Below, in pieces: positions 43,618-52,338 of a stretch of DNA of 64,000 bases. This DNA comes from Cellulophaga sp. BC115SP. GTDB taxonomy: Bacteria > Bacteroidota > Bacteroidia > Cytophagales > Spirosomataceae. Under the pieces are notes generated by a model. The model saw only the letters and a list, made by a program, of their open reading frames with translations, was not told the origin of the DNA and made no database searches. Location of the stretch: contig NZ_JAAALB010000015.1 in NCBI RefSeq assembly GCF_009905545.1, positions 1-64,000 on the forward strand, given 5' to 3'. Made by a program: the position numbers and the translations under genes. Within the stretch, counting starts at the first letter, position 1. Every line of letters begins with the position of its first letter.

Positions 43618-44139
43618 TTGAAAAATATTTTGGTAAAATTCTTGCAAAAAACTTTAAAGACGGCACTTTTCACCCTCTTTTTTTGTACTTGTTACAGCAT
43701 TCTAGCTCAAAAAAACAAGTCGCAAAAGTTACGCCCCATCAACAAACCCGATACACTTTCGTTGAGTGTTGAGGAAAATCTTAGAATTAAAATTAGACGT
43801 GATATTAAACATCATACCAAACAGGTAGACGATGAGCTCATTCACGAATATCGCTCCATAGCTATTCGAGTATATAATCCATGGTTGAAGACTTTAAATA
43901 TTGTGGTAGGCGAAACCATTCCTAATATTAAGGACACTGATATTGTTTTTGAAATGGAGGAAAATTCAGATGCCACTGTTGATTACAACCGAAATAAACT
44001 TTTATGGGATTTTGCACTCAAACCCAAAGAAGCCAAAACAATCGTACTGAGTTATCGAGTTCATTATCCAAAAGGCAAAACCATAATAGATATAAAAAAT
44101 GTCTTTCAGATTCAAACGTATAAGCGCAAAGCTTTTTAG
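43618..44139 (+). CDS. Exported standalone DUF4139-like domain protein
   Basis: 173 residues with a signal peptide (LFTLFFCTCYSILAQ). The mature part (EYRSIAIRVYNPWLKTLNIV, then LLWDFALKPKEAKTIVLSYR and VHYPKGKTI) matches the last beta domain of DUF4139 proteins, here without the usual N-terminal DUF4140 and coiled-coil parts. First codon is a TTG; no ATG is in range. The last 41 bp overlap the DUF502 gene in another frame. Role unknown, presumably envelope-linked. Confidence 0.6.
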   Translation: MKNILVKFLQKTLKTALFTLFFCTCYSILAQKNKSQKLRPINKPDTLSLSVEENLRIKIRRDIKHHTKQVDDELIHEYRSIAIRVYNPWLKTLNIVVGETIPNIKDTDIVFEMEENSDATVDYNRNKLLWDFALKPKEAKTIVLSYRVHYPKGKTIIDIKNVFQIQTYKRKAF

Positions 44140-44674
44140 TTATTTTGTACAAGGTCTACTTTTACTAGCACCAGTTTATATTACGGGCTATATTATTTTC
44201 AACCTACTATCTTCTCTTGACGAACATTTTTACTTTCATTTTCGAGGCACAGGACTTGTGGTTCTTTTAGCCATCATAATGGTCGTGGGCTTTTTGGGTT
44301 CATCATTTTTGGCGGTGCCTGTCCTCAAGATTTTTGAAGAAGGGCTTTCCAGATTGCCCCTTGTCGGACTTATTTATTTCTCGCTTAAAGACCTAGTCGA
44401 AGCTTTTGTGGGAGACAAAAAGAAGTTTAATCAGCCCGTACTATTTACGATAAATAAAGAAAATGGCATCAAAAAAATTGGCTTTATTACCCAAAGCGAC
44501 CTGAGTTTTTTATCACTCGATGGCGATGTGATGGTGTATTGCCCACATTCTTATGCTTTTTCTGGCGAAATGATGATTGTGCCCAAAAGTAGTATTATTC
44601 ATTTGGATATTCCATCCTCGGATGCCATGAAAATGATTATTTCGGGTGGTGTATCACTTACACAAGACAAGTAG
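44099..44674 (+). CDS. DUF502 family membrane protein
   Basis: 191 residues starting MSFRFKRISAKLFSYFVQGL. Two membrane helices are evident (LLLLAPVYITGYIIFNLL and LVVLLAIIMVVGFLGSSFL), followed by SRLPLVGLIYFSLKDLVEAF, the DUF502 hallmark, and a soluble C-terminal beta domain with GFITQSDL and VPKSSIIHLDIPSSDAMKMI, and GGVSL. The family is of unknown function. Translation is coupled to the upstream gene by a 41 bp overlap. Confidence 0.9.
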   Translation: MSFRFKRISAKLFSYFVQGLLLLAPVYITGYIIFNLLSSLDEHFYFHFRGTGLVVLLAIIMVVGFLGSSFLAVPVLKIFEEGLSRLPLVGLIYFSLKDLVEAFVGDKKKFNQPVLFTINKENGIKKIGFITQSDLSFLSLDGDVMVYCPHSYAFSGEMMIVPKSSIIHLDIPSSDAMKMIISGGVSLTQDK

Positions 44675-44826
44675 GCATATCATGAAACTGTGCGCTTTAT
44701 TACTTTTCCTTTCTATCTTAAAACGAGCTTAGAATACACCAATGGGCTTAATAAATCACACATATTTGAGTAGTTTAGAGTCTTAATTCTTTTTAACCTA
44801 AAGCAACAATAATTCCAATCAACTTT

Positions 44827-46377
44827 ATGGATTTCATTCAAAATTTACACTGGAGCGTCTGGATTGTGATACCAATTGTAGGACTGGCAATCCGTGATAT
44901 TCTACAGAAAAGGCATACTATCCAGCACAATTTTCCTGTAATTGGGCATATCCGTTACATGCTCGAAAAAATTGGCCCTGAATTGCGCCAATATATCGTT
45001 GCTAACAACCGTGAAGAATTGCCTTTTAATCGAGGTGAAAGAGCCTGGGTATATGCATCTTCCAAAAAAGAGAATAACCTACAAGGTTTTGGCTCAGACC
45101 AAGACTTCAACTCGGTAGGATATATCTTTATCAAACATGCCATGTTAGGGCTAAAGCTCCCAAAAGACCACCCTAACTTACAAGACCCAAGCGCGGTGCC
45201 TTGTGCCAAAACTATTGGGGAATACCACAATCGTAAACGTCCTTACAAGCCTTATTCAATTGTGAATATTTCGGGGATGAGTTATGGTTCGCTCTCGGCA
45301 AAAGCTATCGAATCCTTGAATAAAGGGGCTATCAAGTTTGGTTGCTATCACAATACAGGCGAAGGCTCGCTGTCGCCCTATCATAAATTTGGGGCAGATG
45401 TCATAGTCAATATTGGTACGGCCTATTTTGGTGTGCGTGATGATGAAGGGAATTTCTCAATGGAAAAACTCATCAAAATGACACAAGATAACCCTTTTAT
45501 CCGTGCTTTAGAACTCAAGCTTTCACAGGGCGCAAAACCTGGTAAAGGCGGTGTTTTACCCGCTTCAAAAATCACCCAAGAAATTGCAGACATCCGTCAC
45601 ATCCCGATGGGAAAAGATGTTATTTCGCCAGCCTATCACTCTGCCTTTTCTACCATACCTGAAATGGTAGAATTTATCGAGAAAATGGCACACAATACAG
45701 GGTTACCAGTCGGTATCAAATCTGCGGTAGGTAAAGTAGAAATGTGGGAAGAATTAGCACAATATATGGTTAAGACAGGTAAAGGTCCTGACTTTATCAC
45801 CATCGACGGTGGCGAAGGCGGTACTGGTGCAGCGCCACACGCCTTTGCAGACCACGTTTCGCTGCCATTTACGTTTGCGTTCAGCAAAATTTATAAGATT
45901 TTCCAACGCTATGGATTGGCAGACAAGGTGGTATTTATTGGTTCTGGAAAATTAGGTTTTCCAGAAAAAGCCATGATGGCATTTGCTATGGGCTGTGACT
46001 TGATCAATGTTGGTCGTGAGGCTATGATGTCGATTGGCTGTATTCAAGCACAAGTTTGTCATACCAACCGTTGCCCAACGGGCATTGCCACTTCTAGCAA
46101 ATGGTTGCAGGGAGGTATCGACCCTGCTTTAAAAAGTGAGCGTCTTTACAATTACATCAAAACGCTTAACAAAGAAATGCTCGAAATTGCCCACGCTTGT
46201 GGTTATGAGCATCCTTCACAAATGACCATGAAAGACGTGGATATGGCCATGGGTGACAATAACAAAACTCAGTCATTAGCTACAACCTTCGGATACGACA
46301 AAACTACAGTACCATTCAAAGGTGTTTCTGACTTATTAAAATCGCCATATCTCGGCGGAAACAAAGCTACAAAATAA
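44827..46377 (+). CDS. FMN-binding glutamate synthase family protein (GltB-like)
   Basis: 516 residues with an N-terminal membrane helix (WSVWIVIPIVGLAIRDIL). The FMN/glutamate synthase domain shows ISGMSYGSLSAKAIESLNKG, CYHNTGEGSLSPYH, IDGGEGGTGAAPHAF and a Cys cluster in CIQAQVCHTNRCPTGIA for the 3Fe-4S site. It lacks the N-terminal amidotransferase domain, as in the standalone Bacteroidota and archaeal GltB-like proteins. Alternatively it acts as a ferredoxin- or quinone-linked dehydrogenase. Monocistronic. Confidence 0.92.
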   Translation: MDFIQNLHWSVWIVIPIVGLAIRDILQKRHTIQHNFPVIGHIRYMLEKIGPELRQYIVANNREELPFNRGERAWVYASSKKENNLQGFGSDQDFNSVGYIFIKHAMLGLKLPKDHPNLQDPSAVPCAKTIGEYHNRKRPYKPYSIVNISGMSYGSLSAKAIESLNKGAIKFGCYHNTGEGSLSPYHKFGADVIVNIGTAYFGVRDDEGNFSMEKLIKMTQDNPFIRALELKLSQGAKPGKGGVLPASKITQEIADIRHIPMGKDVISPAYHSAFSTIPEMVEFIEKMAHNTGLPVGIKSAVGKVEMWEELAQYMVKTGKGPDFITIDGGEGGTGAAPHAFADHVSLPFTFAFSKIYKIFQRYGLADKVVFIGSGKLGFPEKAMMAFAMGCDLINVGREAMMSIGCIQAQVCHTNRCPTGIATSSKWLQGGIDPALKSERLYNYIKTLNKEMLEIAHACGYEHPSQMTMKDVDMAMGDNNKTQSLATTFGYDKTTVPFKGVSDLLKSPYLGGNKATK

Positions 46378-46385
46378 GCATTTTC

Positions 46386-46415
46386 ACGCAGTTGGGGTCT
46401 TCCTCCCAACTGCGT
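46386..46415 (+). terminator. Hairpin after the GltB-like gene
   Basis: ACGCAGTTGGG (46386-46396) and CCCAACTGCGT (46405-46415) form a perfect 11-bp stem with an 8-base loop. It starts 9 bp after the stop; there is no long T-run. Confidence 0.6.
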
Positions 46416-46591
46416 CCTTCACTCATCACCTCCTATACTTCCTTATCACAAAAAAATTGAATTTTTTGACATTTTTTACGTATTTTACACTTTCATTGAG
46501 TTTTTTCATCACTGGGAAAATTCAATCCTTTCTGATACCTTAACAACTTAGTAACACACGCTTTGTATTTATAACCAGTAAATAAAAATTT

Positions 46592-47188
46592 ATGTACACC
46601 CACATTAGAAAAGTAGTTTCACAATTCGTTTCGGACTTTACGAAGGAGGAGTTAGATTTAATTGAAAAGAATTTTTATCCAAAGAAACTAGGCAAGAATG
46701 AACATCTATTACAAATTGGAGAAGTGGCAAAGGAGGTGTTTTTCATTAATAAGGGTATCATGAGAAACTATGTTCCAGTTGTAAACAAGGGACAAATCAC
46801 AAATTATTTTGCAGAGGAAAGTATGTTTAACACTTCGGCGGTGAGTTTTTTTACACAACAACCCTCATACGAAGCTGTTCAAGCAATTGAACCCTGCGAA
46901 GGTCTTGCTATTCAATTTGAAGATTTACAAAAGTTGTATGACCGTTTTCACAATTGGGAACGATTGGGTCGGTTATTTTTACAAGCCATTCTGATACAGC
47001 AAGATTTACGTTTGCGATGGTTTATCGAGAAATCCGCTAATGAAAGGTATGAAGCTTTTTTGCAAACTTACCCTCATTTGATGCAACGTATTCCACAATA
47101 TCACATTGCATCTTATCTGGGTATCACCCCAGAATCGCTAAGTAGATTGCGTTCAAGAAGTCAAAAAATTTCGACAGATAAAATATGA
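46592..47188 (+). CDS. Crp/Fnr family transcriptional regulator
   Basis: 198 residues. Cyclic-nucleotide-binding-type roll with KNEHLLQIGEVAKEVFFINK and ESMFNTSAVSFFTQQPSYEA, then the short Bacteroidota-type C-terminal domain RYEAFLQTYPHLMQRIPQYH, IASYLGITPESLSRLRSRS. The recognition helix ESLSRLR resembles that of the 33040 regulator. No FeS Cys cluster; ligand unknown. It precedes the flavin reductase (153 bp gap with terminator), so direct co-transcription is unlikely. Confidence 0.9.
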   Translation: MYTHIRKVVSQFVSDFTKEELDLIEKNFYPKKLGKNEHLLQIGEVAKEVFFINKGIMRNYVPVVNKGQITNYFAEESMFNTSAVSFFTQQPSYEAVQAIEPCEGLAIQFEDLQKLYDRFHNWERLGRLFLQAILIQQDLRLRWFIEKSANERYEAFLQTYPHLMQRIPQYHIASYLGITPESLSRLRSRSQKISTDKI

Positions 47189-47236
47189 TAAAATTCTTCC
47201 GAAATTGACACGCCCTTCTACACTTAAACGGTTTTT

Positions 47237-47275
47237 GACCGCACTCTTCTTGTAAAGGTGCGGTCTATTTTTTTT
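47237..47275 (+). terminator. Rho-independent terminator
   Basis: GACCGCAC (47237-47244) pairs with GTGCGGTC (47258-47265) and TATTTTTTTT follows. It ends the Crp/Fnr gene. Confidence 0.85.
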
Positions 47276-47341
47276 AGATTGAACTAAAAACTTTCGCAGC
47301 GAATTAAAAGAACATAGACCTAAGATAAAACGCTATAAGCC

Positions 47342-47866
47342 TTGAAAAAAATCGTTGCTATTGTTGGCAGTGCCAGCGCCAACTCCTCTAATTTGAGTAT
47401 TGTTAAGTATCTTGAATCTTTATGTTCATCCGAAATTGAATTTGAGATTTTTGAAGACTTAAAACACTATCCTCACTTCAGCCCTGAGCTCTCTGTTGAA
47501 AATACACCTTCGGAGATAGTCAAGTTTCGAGAATCTATTATGCATTCAGATGGAGTGATTATTTGTACGCCCGAATACGTTTTTTCGATTCCGAGTGGTT
47601 TAAAAAATCTCTTAGAGTGGTCGGTGTCTACGGTTATTTTTTCAGATAAACCTGTTGGCTTAATTACGGCCTCCGCCAATGGTGCTAAAGGGCACAAAGA
47701 GCTACAATTAATTTTAAGTACATTAGGAGCATCACTTCATGAAAACACGCAGCTGCTGATTCAGGGAGTAAAAGGGAAAATAACGCCAGAAGGTGACATT
47801 ACGCATCAGGAGACGAAGAGATTATTGGAGGAGTTTTATGGGTGTTTCTCTAGTAGTCTCAAATAA
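47342..47866 (+). CDS. NADPH-dependent FMN reductase family protein
   Basis: 174 residues, flavodoxin-like fold. AIVGSASANSSNLSIVKYLE binds the FMN phosphate; CTPEYVFSIPSGLKNLLEWS is the PEYNxSxPxxLKNxxDW motif of the family; GLITASANGAKGHKEL follows. It should reduce FMN, quinones or azo compounds with NAD(P)H. First codon is a TTG; no closer ATG gives the GSxS motif. The lipoprotein gene follows after 61 bp. Confidence 0.9.
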   Translation: MKKIVAIVGSASANSSNLSIVKYLESLCSSEIEFEIFEDLKHYPHFSPELSVENTPSEIVKFRESIMHSDGVIICTPEYVFSIPSGLKNLLEWSVSTVIFSDKPVGLITASANGAKGHKELQLILSTLGASLHENTQLLIQGVKGKITPEGDITHQETKRLLEEFYGCFSSSLK

Positions 47867-47927
47867 CGAATAAACAATCAATGACCATCTATTCAAATAA
47901 AACCTTTTATTAAAATAATAATTACCT

Positions 47928-48725
47928 ATGAAAAATATCTACAAATTAATAGTACTCGCCATTGTAAATTCCTCATGCTCTTCATCGAACCAAAATATAG
48001 AACCAGAATTCACATACCCAATGGGAGTTGGTTCAAAATGGGTATATAGTTTCAAAACTGTCATATTGGAGGATGAAGGCAATCTTTATCCCAAAAATGT
48101 GATAGATACCACTACTAGAACTATTAAAATTGAAAAGGATAGTGTCATCAACGATACTCTTACCGTGAAGGTTTTCTCAATCAAACGAAATATCCCTAAC
48201 CTAAGCTCGTATGACCAAGAGCTAAAATATATTGATAAACAAGGTGTTAGGGGGTATGCTACTAATGCTATTATGATTCCTCAACAAAGCAATACACCTA
48301 AAAAGAAAGATTTTATGAATACTTTTCTTGATAAAAATATTAATCTTACTCAAGGAATAAATGGGTTAGAAACGCCTCCAACCTTAGAATATAAACTACC
48401 CTATAAAGTTGGAAATACGTGGGCGTATAGGGATGGTACAGATGCCTCAGGCTACTATATTACCAAAACAATCGTGGAAAAGGAAACGGTAACGATAAAG
48501 GGTAAAGCGTTTGACTGCTTTAAAATTGAATGGAAATACGTAAGACAAATTGGAGAGATCGATATCATAGTCAGAGAGTGGCTTTCTGAGATTGGACTGG
48601 TAAAAACCGAAATCGAACAGTCATTTATTTACAAAAAAGGTTTCACTAATCCCAACGACCCTATCGTATTAGCCAAGGAGCATTTTATCACCACTACTTT
48701 GCTAGAAAGTTATTCCATAAAATAG
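47928..48725 (+). CDS. Predicted lipoprotein, unknown function
   Basis: 265 residues. The signal MKNIYKLIVLAIVNSSCSS has a lipobox ending NSSC, so it should be lipid-anchored. The mature part has YPMGVGSKWVYSFKT and KVGNTWAYRDGTDASGYY, two WxY-type repeats seen in small Bacteroidota beta-rich lipoproteins, and IVREWLSEIGLVKTEIE near the C-terminus. No enzyme motif. It may be co-transcribed with the flavin reductase. Confidence 0.75.
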   Translation: MKNIYKLIVLAIVNSSCSSSNQNIEPEFTYPMGVGSKWVYSFKTVILEDEGNLYPKNVIDTTTRTIKIEKDSVINDTLTVKVFSIKRNIPNLSSYDQELKYIDKQGVRGYATNAIMIPQQSNTPKKKDFMNTFLDKNINLTQGINGLETPPTLEYKLPYKVGNTWAYRDGTDASGYYITKTIVEKETVTIKGKAFDCFKIEWKYVRQIGEIDIIVREWLSEIGLVKTEIEQSFIYKKGFTNPNDPIVLAKEHFITTTLLESYSIK

Positions 48726-48772
48726 CTTTCTATACCATCAACCACCAGCACCTTCTTTTCCACAATTTCCAC

Positions 48773-48780
48773 TATCTTTG
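48773..48780 (+). promoter_or_regulatory. -7 box (TATCTTTG) of the ABC-F gene
   Basis: Exact TAnnTTTG match ending only 4 bp before the ATG at 48785, so the transcript would be almost leaderless. No good -33 box. Confidence 0.5.
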
Positions 48781-48784
48781 TGAT

Positions 48785-50716
48785 ATGTTATCTATTAATA
48801 ATTTATCATTCTATTTCGGGAGTCGCCCGATGTATTATGAAGCCAACTTACACATCAAACCCAAAGACAAAATCGGTTTGATTGGGGCTAACGGAACAGG
48901 GAAATCAACTCTTTTGCGGCTTATCTCAGGCGAATATCAGCCAGATGGTGGAAATATTTCAAAATCAGGCAATTGCACTATCGGGTTTTTGAATCAAGAC
49001 TTACTTTCTTATCAATCCGACGAATCTATCCTTTCGGTAGCCATGCAGGCTTTCGAACGTCAGAATTTCCTGCAAAAAGAAATCGACCGTATCCTGCACA
49101 AAATGGAAACGAATTACGAGGATACTGATGTCGATAAATTAGCTAGAGTACAAGACGAATTTGATGCCTTGGGTGGATACACCATGCAGTCTGAAGCCGA
49201 AGCGATTCTGGAAGGTTTAGGGTTTACCACTGCCGATTTAAGTCAACCGCTTCGTACCTTCTCTGGGGGGTGGCGTATGCGTGTGATGCTTGCCAAATTA
49301 CTCTTGCAACGACCTTCGTTATTGATGCTCGATGAACCTACCAACCACCTTGACTTACCATCGATTGAGTGGGTAGAAAACTATATCAATAATTATGAAG
49401 GAGCTATCATCGTAGTATCTCACGACCGATATTTCTTGGATAATACCGTGAATACGATTGTGGAAGTAACTGGTTCTAAATTGATACAATATTCTGGAAA
49501 CTATACATTTTATGTGGAAGAAAAAGCCATGAGAAATGAAATCCAGAAAGGTGCTTATGAAAACCAGCAAGCTATGATTCGTCAGACAGAGCGTTTTATT
49601 GAGCGTTTCAAGTCTAAAGCTACCAAAGCTCGTCAGGTACAATCACGTGTGAAATCATTAGCTCGTTTGGATGTAATTGATGATGTGATTGATGAAGCGG
49701 CAAAAGTGAATTTCAAATTCAACTTTGGCACCCAGCCTGGTCGCTTTATCATGAATCTGGAAGATGTAAGTAAAGCTTACGGTCCCAAACGTATTTTGAG
49801 TGGTGCCAATGCGGTAATCGAACGTGGTGATAAAATTGCCTTAATTGGGGCAAACGGAAAAGGTAAATCAACCGTTTTACGAATCATTGCAGGTACCGAG
49901 AACCTCGATGGCGAACGCAAGCTCGGACATAATGTGATTGACTCCTTTTTTGCACAGCACCAACTTGAAAGTTTGGATGTCAATAATACACTGTTGGATG
50001 AACTCAAAATGGCAGGAACTGCCAAGCTAGAAACAGAATTAAGAAGTGTTTTAGGCTGTTTCTTGTTCACTGGCGAGGATGTTTTCAAGCGTATTAAGGT
50101 ACTTTCCGGAGGAGAAAAATCACGAGTAGCTTTGGCAAAAGTGCTAATTTCAGAAGCCAACTTTTTACTACTTGATGAACCTACAAACCACCTCGACATG
50201 ATGTCGGTGAATATCCTGATTCAGGCATTACAACAATATGAAGGTAGTTATGTGGTAGTTTCTCACGACCGTTTCTTTGTTTCCGAAATTGCTAATAAAA
50301 TCTGGTATATCGAGGATGAACAAATCAAGGAATATCCTGGAACTTACGATGAATACGAAATCTGGCAAGCCGAGCGACAAGCCAATGCCGCACCTGCTCC
50401 AGTAGAGAAAAAAGCAGAAGCACCTAAGGTCGAAGCGAAAACTCAGGTAAGTGATTTTGCGAAAAAGGAAGCTCAAAAACAAATCAAAAAGCTGAATCAA
50501 AAAGTAAGCGATTTGGAAGACAAAATTTCGAAATTAGAAGAAAAGAAAACTGATTTAGAACATCAATTGGGTGACCCTGCAATTTATAACGATAGTGCAG
50601 CGTTAGCCAAAGCAAATGCCTCATATCAAGAAGTTCAACAAAATTTAGCACAAGCCAATCAGGATTGGGAATCTGCCATGATTGAACTAGAAGAGGTAGA
50701 AGCTAGCATAAACTAA
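48785..50716 (+). CDS. ABC-F family ATPase (Uup/YheS type)
   Basis: 643 residues, no membrane helices. Two ABC domains with Walker A GANGTGKSTLLR and GANGKGKSTVLR, signatures TFSGGWRMR and LSGGEKSRVAL, and Walker B LLMLDEPTNHLD and LLLDEPTNHLD. The 80-residue linker between them and the C-terminal coiled coil (QKVSDLEDKISKLEEKKTDL) are those of ABC-F translation factors, which act on ribosomes rather than as transporters. It lies alone on the plus strand; specific member (Uup-like) is not settled. Confidence 0.95.
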   Translation: MLSINNLSFYFGSRPMYYEANLHIKPKDKIGLIGANGTGKSTLLRLISGEYQPDGGNISKSGNCTIGFLNQDLLSYQSDESILSVAMQAFERQNFLQKEIDRILHKMETNYEDTDVDKLARVQDEFDALGGYTMQSEAEAILEGLGFTTADLSQPLRTFSGGWRMRVMLAKLLLQRPSLLMLDEPTNHLDLPSIEWVENYINNYEGAIIVVSHDRYFLDNTVNTIVEVTGSKLIQYSGNYTFYVEEKAMRNEIQKGAYENQQAMIRQTERFIERFKSKATKARQVQSRVKSLARLDVIDDVIDEAAKVNFKFNFGTQPGRFIMNLEDVSKAYGPKRILSGANAVIERGDKIALIGANGKGKSTVLRIIAGTENLDGERKLGHNVIDSFFAQHQLESLDVNNTLLDELKMAGTAKLETELRSVLGCFLFTGEDVFKRIKVLSGGEKSRVALAKVLISEANFLLLDEPTNHLDMMSVNILIQALQQYEGSYVVVSHDRFFVSEIANKIWYIEDEQIKEYPGTYDEYEIWQAERQANAAPAPVEKKAEAPKVEAKTQVSDFAKKEAQKQIKKLNQKVSDLEDKISKLEEKKTDLEHQLGDPAIYNDSAALAKANASYQEVQQNLAQANQDWESAMIELEEVEASIN

Positions 50717-50952
50717 GGAATGATTGAGAGATTGGGTAAATTGATTCGAAACAGTCGCTCAATCATAGGCAGAACTGCATCAAGGATTTTAAGAATCATC
50801 TATTTGGGATATTAGATATTGGATTTCGGAAGTGTAACTTACTGTATTTTGTAAAAAACATTGGTATTTCATTTCCGAAATCAGAAATCCTCAATCCGAA
50901 ATTGCTTAATAATTCACGTACGCTACTAAATTTACCAATACTCCGTTGATCT

Positions 50953-52266
50953 ATGTCCAATATAATCTTATCTGCAAAGCCTGTTTTTAGTAAAATTTTA
51001 CTGAAAACAGGCTTATTACTTTTAATAAGCTTTGCGGTATTTGCCCAAAAAGGTAAAACTTTGATTTATGACAATCAGATTTATGAGCCTTATATCAAGA
51101 CCCCACTCCTCTACCCTTTCGATGGTACGAATAACGTACAGGCAACCTTGAATCCTCCAGTGATTGGTCTAAATAATAATCAAAATCTTAAACTAGAATT
51201 TGATTGTTTGAACCCTGCTGTCCAAAATTTTCGCGTAAAAATCTTTCATTGCAATGCCGACTGGCAGCCTTCGAGCCTCAACGAAATAGAATATCTTTCT
51301 GAATACAATGATATTCCGATTTATGATTACTATAATTCTTTTGCTACCAAAATCCAATATAATCACTTTAGTCTGATATTGCCGAAAGTGCGTGTTTCGG
51401 GCAATTTTATCGTGGTCGTTTACAAAAATCGTAATGAAAAAGATATAGTTCTATCCAGAAGATTTCAAGTATACGACAGTCGTGTAAGCGTAGGTGGAAA
51501 AATCGTTTTCTCAAACGTTCCAGACAAACGACGTACACATCAGCAGATCAACTTTGCTATTAATTATTCAGGCTACGAAATTCTTGATCCAAAGAATGAC
51601 TTAAAAATAATTATTCGTCAAAACTTTCGAGACAATAAAACCCTCAAAAACCTTCAGCCTTTTATGGTTGATAATTTTAATAGAAAACTTGATTATCAGT
51701 TTTTTGATGGCGAAAATAGTATTGAAGGCATTAACGAATTTCGCCTATTTGATATTCGAAGCTCACAACAAAAATTGGTCGGCATTTCACATATTTTCTA
51801 TGGAGATAAAGAAAATGTCTTTGAACTTTTTACTGATAAACCTCAAAATGGCTTGGCTTACGTGGATACAAAAGACTTTGACGGAATGTTTGTGATTGAT
51901 AATTACGAAACCAACAAAGGCGCCACCGAAGCAGACTATGTGAGGGTTAGTTTTCAGTTAAAAACTGATTCATTAATCAATAAAAAAGTATATATTTTGG
52001 GTGCTTACAACGATTGGAAGCTCAATGAAACCAATCAAATGCATTATGTTCCCGAAAGTAGCGCTTACGAATCTTTTATTCAGCTCAAACAAGGTATTTA
52101 TAATTTTCAGTATATTACTGTAGACAATAAGGGAATTATAAACGAAGGTGATATTGAAGGTAGTCATTCACAAACTGAAAACTCGTATGAAATCTTTGTA
52201 TATCACCAATCTATAGGTGGACGAGCAGATAGTTTGGTAGGTTATTCGCTCATCAAATCAAGGTAG
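50953..52266 (+). CDS. Type IX secretion system plug protein (DUF5103)
   Basis: 437 residues with a signal peptide ending in FAVFAQKGK. The first domain (PLLYPFDGTNNVQATLNPPV, then NLKLEFDCLNPAVQNFRVKI and CNADWQPSSLNEIEYLSEYN) matches the T9SS plug first domain (PF17116). The C-terminal half has a CBM48-like segment VYILGAYNDWKLNETNQM. In Flavobacterium, the Plug protein blocks the SprA translocon when PorV is absent. Other T9SS core genes are not in this window. The gene is followed by an OmpA lipoprotein. Confidence 0.92.
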   Translation: MSNIILSAKPVFSKILLKTGLLLLISFAVFAQKGKTLIYDNQIYEPYIKTPLLYPFDGTNNVQATLNPPVIGLNNNQNLKLEFDCLNPAVQNFRVKIFHCNADWQPSSLNEIEYLSEYNDIPIYDYYNSFATKIQYNHFSLILPKVRVSGNFIVVVYKNRNEKDIVLSRRFQVYDSRVSVGGKIVFSNVPDKRRTHQQINFAINYSGYEILDPKNDLKIIIRQNFRDNKTLKNLQPFMVDNFNRKLDYQFFDGENSIEGINEFRLFDIRSSQQKLVGISHIFYGDKENVFELFTDKPQNGLAYVDTKDFDGMFVIDNYETNKGATEADYVRVSFQLKTDSLINKKVYILGAYNDWKLNETNQMHYVPESSAYESFIQLKQGIYNFQYITVDNKGIINEGDIEGSHSQTENSYEIFVYHQSIGGRADSLVGYSLIKSR

Positions 52267-52338
52267 AATTGTAACAACCAAAGGCACAAAACCCATTATT
52301 TATTAAGTCCAAATTCACTCAATAATTATATCCGTCTT

